Below, in pieces: positions 60,407 to 64,000 of a DNA stretch of 64,000 bases. This DNA comes from Ignavibacteria bacterium (GTDB lineage: Bacteria > Bacteroidota > Ignavibacteria > Kapaibacteriales > Kapaibacteriaceae): the NCBI GenBank assembly GCA_016873895.1, contig VGVV01000003.1, positions 62,001-126,000 of the forward strand, read 5' to 3'. The position numbers and the translations under genes are program-made. The notes under the pieces were generated by a model. It was not told the DNA's origin and ran no database searches. It saw only the letters and a list, made by a program, of their open reading frames with translations. Position 1 is the first letter of the stretch. The number at the start of each line of letters is the position of its first letter.

Positions 60407-62578
60407 GTGGAATCTTTCCGAATTGCATTTGGTGCTGGTACGTGGTGGTTAAGCCTCTTGTGCATGCTTATTGCAGCATGTGCAGCATGGTACAGCTATC
60501 AAACAACTGTTCCGCCGCTTATTCGGCGTGATCGTCTGCTATTGGCATTGCTCCGATGGATCGGTTTGTCGATGCTCCTGTTTACGTTGTTCGAACCTCT
60601 TCTGCGAATACGCCAGTCGGATGCTACAGAGCCCCGTATCGCCATTGCAATAGATGTTTCGCGTTCGATGAATATGGTTGATCGCTCGGTGCGGAGACCG
60701 GAATCTGCTCGACGTGTTGTAGATGAAGTAGTGAAGTGGCTTGGTTCGTCTGCAGACGTCTTCGTCTTTGACGAATCACTACGAGCCTATAGGGCACCCA
60801 ATCCTGATTCGCTCCAATTCACTGGGTATCGTTCCAACGTTGGGAAGGCAATACGGACACTTGCTAACATGACCACAGAGGCACCGTATGGTGCCGTGCT
60901 GCTGATTACTGATGGTAATCACAACTACGGAGACCAGCCACTATATGTTGCAGAGAAAAGCGGTCAGGGTGTTTATGCAATAGGCATCGGAGACAGCATT
61001 GCACCATCTGATGCAAAAGTTGCTGCAGTGTATGCCGGTGGATTAGCCATCATAGGTCAGCCCGTATCGGTAGGTGCCGATGTGTCGTATCTAGGAATGA
61101 CCAACGGCATTGCCGACGTAGTTCTTCGAGACAATGGAATGGTGATCTCTAGGCAGCAATTGTTATTAAGCACGGCACCTGGTAGCAAGCGAGTTCAGTT
61201 TACGTGGACGCCAACGAGCGATGGCATCCACAAGGTATCGATAGACCTTGTTACGAATCAGAAAGAATATACAGCACGCAACAACAGTGCTCAGACGTTT
61301 GTTCGTGTGCAGAAGAACAAGAGAAAAATACTGCTTGTAGCAGGCGCTCCTAGTCCAGATGTGTCGTTTGTGAAAGCAGCAATCGAAGTAGATCCTACGA
61401 GGGATGTAGTAACCAGAATTCAAAAGGATGCTGCGAGTTTCTACGAGGGGGCTCTCGACGCTGCCGCATTGCAGGATGTTCAAGCGATCGTCTTGATTGG
61501 CTATCCAAGCGCTGCGTCATCTGGTGAGTCAGTTGATAAACTAGCAGAATTGGCAAAACGTACCTCGGTACTCTTCGTTCCATCGTATCAGGTGGACTAT
61601 GCCAAGTTGGCAAAGTTCAAGGATGCTATTCCATTTACTGTAAAAAGCAACAGGCCACAGGAGGTTCTTGTTAGTCCTGATGTTTCTCTGCGATCCGTGG
61701 CAGATCCGGTAATGAAGGTGCGGGGAGATGATTCCGACGTTGATCAATGGAACCAGTTGCCGCCTATCTATAGAACTGAGATGTTTGTTGAACCAAGTGC
61801 AGATGCGGTTACATTGTCCATGCTTAAGGTTGGGTCTGCGGCTCTTGATGAGCCCCTTATCATCAAACGGGAACGAGGCAATGTCCGATCGCTGGCTATT
61901 ATTGGCTATGGCATCTACCGCTGGAAACTTATGGGGCAGGGCCAAGCAGCGGTGCGTGGCAACGCCGTAGTTGATGTTCTACAATCGTTTGTTGGCAACT
62001 CTATTGCATGGCTCGCTGTAACCGACGATGAACGGCGAGTGCAGATACGCAGTACTCACGAGCTCTATGCCTCGGGTGAGCAGGTCGGATTTACCGCCTC
62101 GGTGCAAGATCAAACGTTTACAGTAGTAGATGATGCTGATGTTACTGTGGACATTACCGGGCCACAGGGTTCGAAAAAAGTGCAGTTAGCTAGCATTGGC
62201 AATGGCAACTATATGGCAACACTTTCCGCGCTGCCACCAGGCGATTATTCCTACCGAGGAGCCGCAAGCAAGCGTGGCCTGTCTCTGGGTACTGATAATG
62301 GTCGATTTACGATTGAGAATACTGGTATCGAGGAAACGGCAGTAACGATGAACAGCAGTTTGCTGAACATACTAGCGCAGCGCACAGGTGGCATGTTTGT
62401 TACACCCGTACATGTTGCCGATCTGATAGATCGTATTCGCAAAGATGCTCGTCTGCAGTCCGTGGTTAGAACATCAGATCGTGAGCATGCATTGTATCAT
62501 CTGCCATGGTTTGTTGCCATCGCGCTAACGTCCTTTGCAATTGAGTGGTTCGTACGTAAACGCAAAGGTCTTGTGTGA
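60407..62578 (+). CDS. Membrane-anchored VWA protein with GATase-like domain
   Basis: 723 residues. Two N-terminal membrane helices (WLSLLCMLIAACAAWYS and LLALLRWIGLSMLLFTLF), a VWA domain with MIDAS motif DVSRSMN and LITDGNHN, an Ig-like stretch, a glutamine-amidotransferase-like segment (KILLVAGAPSPDVSFVKAA ... IVLIGYPS), a beta-rich region and one last helix (WFVAIALTSFAIEWFV). This Bat-like architecture is widespread in FCB bacteria, its function unknown. GTG 60407 was chosen because AAAGG lies 6 nt upstream; TTG 60401 is in frame. Its stop overlaps the start of the DNA glycosylase gene. Confidence 0.82.
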   Translation: MESFRIAFGAGTWWLSLLCMLIAACAAWYSYQTTVPPLIRRDRLLLALLRWIGLSMLLFTLFEPLLRIRQSDATEPRIAIAIDVSRSMNMVDRSVRRPESARRVVDEVVKWLGSSADVFVFDESLRAYRAPNPDSLQFTGYRSNVGKAIRTLANMTTEAPYGAVLLITDGNHNYGDQPLYVAEKSGQGVYAIGIGDSIAPSDAKVAAVYAGGLAIIGQPVSVGADVSYLGMTNGIADVVLRDNGMVISRQQLLLSTAPGSKRVQFTWTPTSDGIHKVSIDLVTNQKEYTARNNSAQTFVRVQKNKRKILLVAGAPSPDVSFVKAAIEVDPTRDVVTRIQKDAASFYEGALDAAALQDVQAIVLIGYPSAASSGESVDKLAELAKRTSVLFVPSYQVDYAKLAKFKDAIPFTVKSNRPQEVLVSPDVSLRSVADPVMKVRGDDSDVDQWNQLPPIYRTEMFVEPSADAVTLSMLKVGSAALDEPLIIKRERGNVRSLAIIGYGIYRWKLMGQGQAAVRGNAVVDVLQSFVGNSIAWLAVTDDERRVQIRSTHELYASGEQVGFTASVQDQTFTVVDDADVTVDITGPQGSKKVQLASIGNGNYMATLSALPPGDYSYRGAASKRGLSLGTDNGRFTIENTGIEETAVTMNSSLLNILAQRTGGMFVTPVHVADLIDRIRKDARLQSVVRTSDREHALYHLPWFVAIALTSFAIEWFVRKRKGLV

Positions 62579-63207
62579 GTCATGGTGCATTACCTGCTGA
62601 GCTTGCATTCTTGTATCAGCAGCGTAGGAAGGAAATAGAGGCACGACTACGAGAATTCATGCGAGTCGAAGAGGATAGATGGTTCTACGAACTGTGTTTT
62701 TGCCTGTGCACACCTCAATCAAGCGCAGTTCATGCATCCCGTGTTCAAGAACAACTTGAGGCGATTGATTTCTATCGCAATGGGCAGGACATACTGCATA
62801 TCCTTCGTGATCCATCGTGTTACATACGGTTCCATAACACGAAGCATCGTCGAATTCATAAAGCACGTGACAACTGGTTGAAGATTAAAGAGAAGATCAC
62901 CGATAGCTCCATTCACCAGAGGCTCATTAGAGATTCCTTAGCACAGTGTGTTGATGGTATTGGAGTAAAGGAGGCAAGCCATTTTCTGCGAAACATCGGC
63001 CGTAGGCACCTAGCTATCATTGATAGACATTTATTGACCAACCTCGTAAGATGCGGTGTGTATGAACAGGTTCCTTCTATATCAACTTCACGCAGATATC
63101 ATGAAGTAGAAGAGGCATTTGATCAGTACTGTCAAGCTATAGGCATTGACATGGATGAGGTTGATCTCTTGTTCTGGTGTGCACAAACAGGCCATATCTT
63201 GAAGTAG
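62575..63207 (+). CDS. 8-oxoguanine DNA glycosylase/AP lyase, Ogg2 type
   Basis: 210 residues, HhH-GPD superfamily. Catalytic Lys132 in VDGIGVKEASHFLRNIG and Asp150 in LAIIDRHLL fit the Ogg2 subfamily known mainly from archaea and Thermotoga; the first helix CLCTPQSSA also fits, and the C-terminal Lys210 (TGHILK) contacts the damaged base in that group. It removes 8-oxoguanine from DNA. The start is GTG 62575, overlapping the VWA stop by 4 bp. Ogg2 is uncommon in bacteria, so transfer is possible. Confidence 0.88.
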   Translation: MSHGALPAELAFLYQQRRKEIEARLREFMRVEEDRWFYELCFCLCTPQSSAVHASRVQEQLEAIDFYRNGQDILHILRDPSCYIRFHNTKHRRIHKARDNWLKIKEKITDSSIHQRLIRDSLAQCVDGIGVKEASHFLRNIGRRHLAIIDRHLLTNLVRCGVYEQVPSISTSRRYHEVEEAFDQYCQAIGIDMDEVDLLFWCAQTGHILK

Positions 63208-63221
63208 AAATGACACGCATG

Positions 63222-63623
63222 TTAACTGCTACGAGCCTTCAAGACGAGCTGTTCAAGTTTCGAAGTGGGCATGACAACTTGTTCTTGCGTGCCTCTCGCA
63301 AGTACAGCATTAGATTCCACTGTTCGTATTTCAATATCGCATAGAATGCGATTCCCCTTGATAGAGACCACTTGGGCTGTAACGCAGATGATAGTGCCAA
63401 CAGCTGCCATAGAGAGGTGTTGCATAGTCAATGCACTGCCAACGGCATTCTCATCGATCCCAAAATATGGTTCTATCGCTCTTCTGGCCGCAACTTCTGC
63501 GTGATAGCATGCCCAGAATGTGCTGTATACTGGATGGACTTCACGACCATCCAGATGGGCGGTCATTTCATGTGAAACAATAAACGTAACGCTTCCACTA
63601 GCTTTTTCGATCCCATGCTTCAT
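63222..63623 (-). CDS. FlK-like hot-dog thioesterase
   Basis: 133 residues. Resembles the fluoroacetyl-CoA thioesterase-like family: HPVYSTFWACYHAEVAARRAI and GSALTMQHLSMAAVGTIICVTAQV match its catalytic-loop regions. No fluoroacetate role is implied; most relatives have unknown acyl-CoA substrates. ATG 63623 gives the normal N-terminus (MKHGIEKASG); ATG 63650 would extend it across the divergent mtaB start. The gene converges on the Ogg2 gene and shares a ~10-bp overlapping divergent start region with mtaB. Confidence 0.75.
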   Translation of the reverse strand: MKHGIEKASGSVTFIVSHEMTAHLDGREVHPVYSTFWACYHAEVAARRAIEPYFGIDENAVGSALTMQHLSMAAVGTIICVTAQVVSIKGNRILCDIEIRTVESNAVLARGTQEQVVMPTSKLEQLVLKARSS

Positions 63624-63628
63624 ATTTG
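63621..63628 (+). promoter_or_regulatory. mtaB -7-like element, leaderless type
   Basis: CATATTTG differs from TAnnTTTG by one base and ends 4 nt before ATG 63633. The sequence ATTTGCACCATG here is identical to that at pheS. The element overlaps the start codon of the divergent thioesterase gene. Confidence 0.4.
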
Positions 63629-63632
63629 CACC

Positions 63633-64000
63633 ATGCGTGTTGCATTTCATACTCTAGGCTGCAAGTTAAACTCTACAGAAACAGCAGCAATTCAACGTCA
63701 GTTTATAGCTAAAGGGCATTCGGTTGTTGAGTATGGTTCCGAAGCCGACTTGCTGTTGATTAATACTTGCACGGTTACCGAGCAGGCAGACGTTGAATGT
63801 AGAAAGGTTGTTCGTAGGGGGCTTCGCAGTGCACCAGAGGCATCTGTGATCGTAACTGGCTGTTACGCGCAATTGCAGCCAGAAGAAATTGCAAGCATCG
63901 AAGGAGTTACCGCTGTTGTAGGAACAGCTGATAAGATGTCTATAGCTGATTGCGTAGATGAATACCTATCGAAAGATACCGTAACGATTCGTGTACGAGA
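63633..64000 (+). CDS. mtaB: tRNA ms2t6A methylthiotransferase MtaB, N-terminal part
   Basis: Radical-SAM methylthiotransferase that converts t6A37 to ms2t6A in tRNAs. Only the first 122 codons are in the window. The UPF0004 domain is complete in its Cys: LGCKLNSTET, NTCTVTEQAD and VTGCYAQ, which bind the auxiliary iron-sulfur cluster. LGCKLNSTET and NTCTVT distinguish MtaB from RimO (LGCSKN). The radical-SAM CxxxCxxC lies beyond the edge. Start ATG 63633, 4 nt after a -7-like element. Confidence 0.93.
   Translation, partial: MRVAFHTLGCKLNSTETAAIQRQFIAKGHSVVEYGSEADLLLINTCTVTEQADVECRKVVRRGLRSAPEASVIVTGCYAQLQPEEIASIEGVTAVVGTADKMSIADCVDEYLSKDTVTIRVR

Noticed and set aside
63564..63579. Near-parS sequence (13 of 16 bases match TGTTTCACGTGAAACA)
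   Set aside because: It lies inside the thioesterase coding sequence, three mismatches include the left half and centre, and it is ~6 kb from parB. Chance is likely.

Overview
The window reads as a chromosomal segment from a Gram-negative member of the Fibrobacterota-Chlorobiota-Bacteroidota (FCB) group. A lineage near Kapabacteria/Chlorobiota is plausible but is inferred, not shown. The evidence is a SprA/Sov-type type IX secretion (T9SS) translocon, a PorQ/PorV-like T9SS protein, a 1833-residue protein with a T9SS sorting tail, a fused CrtYc/CrtYd lycopene cyclase, and Bacteroidetes-type promoter elements (TTG/TTTG, about 19-21 bp, then TAnnTTTG). The region is dense housekeeping DNA. No gap between genes exceeds about 230 bases. 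There is no CRISPR array, insertion sequence or prophage. One tRNA gene is present. Both window edges cut genes (aspS at the left, mtaB at the right).

Layout. 1-10640: end of aspS, a DUF1460 hydrolase, the minus operon smpB-tyrS-lplA behind tRNA-Ser(GCT), the mutS-hslO pair, and a minus operon punA-lipoprotein-pta whose genes overlap by 4 bp. 10868-16369: the T9SS cargo protein, closed by a strong bidirectional terminator. 16462-17379: trhO, divergent from an envelope operon (17463-23781) that encodes a giant TPR protein, a plugless outer-membrane barrel, a SPOR-domain membrane protein, a TonB-family protein and a tiny membrane protein. Then come ugd, a MoxR ATPase/VWA pair, uvrC, an unusual GH13-like protein, holB, an orphan OmpR-type regulator with a MazG-like enzyme, rpmG, lon, and the translation block infC-rpmI-rplT. 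pheS, a LolD-like ATPase and a small membrane protein follow.

40399-49468 is a long minus-strand gene train: a GH2-like glycosidase fused to a polytopic membrane domain, hrcA, grpE, dnaJ, a helix-hairpin-helix protein, a DUF3822-like protein, rsmD, coaD and rimO. Divergent from it is sprA, followed by parA-parB and a plus-strand run of tightly coupled genes: a YbgC-type thioesterase, a PorQ/PorV-like protein, lycopene cyclase, a VWA membrane protein and an Ogg2-type DNA glycosylase. A hot-dog thioesterase (minus) and the start of mtaB (plus) end the window.

Two themes stand out. First, gene expression: some genes have clear Shine-Dalgarno sequences (rpmG, rpmI, rplT, moxR), while several others (mutS, uvrC, pheS, mtaB, holB, coaD) have a TAnnTTTG-like element only 4-5 nt before the start codon, which predicts leaderless mRNAs. 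Second, the envelope: the TPR/barrel/SPOR/TonB operon looks like a cell-wall-linked, TonB-energised trans-envelope assembly and is the best candidate here for an undescribed system. Everything was read by eye. Functions rest on motif recognition, and no database search was run.
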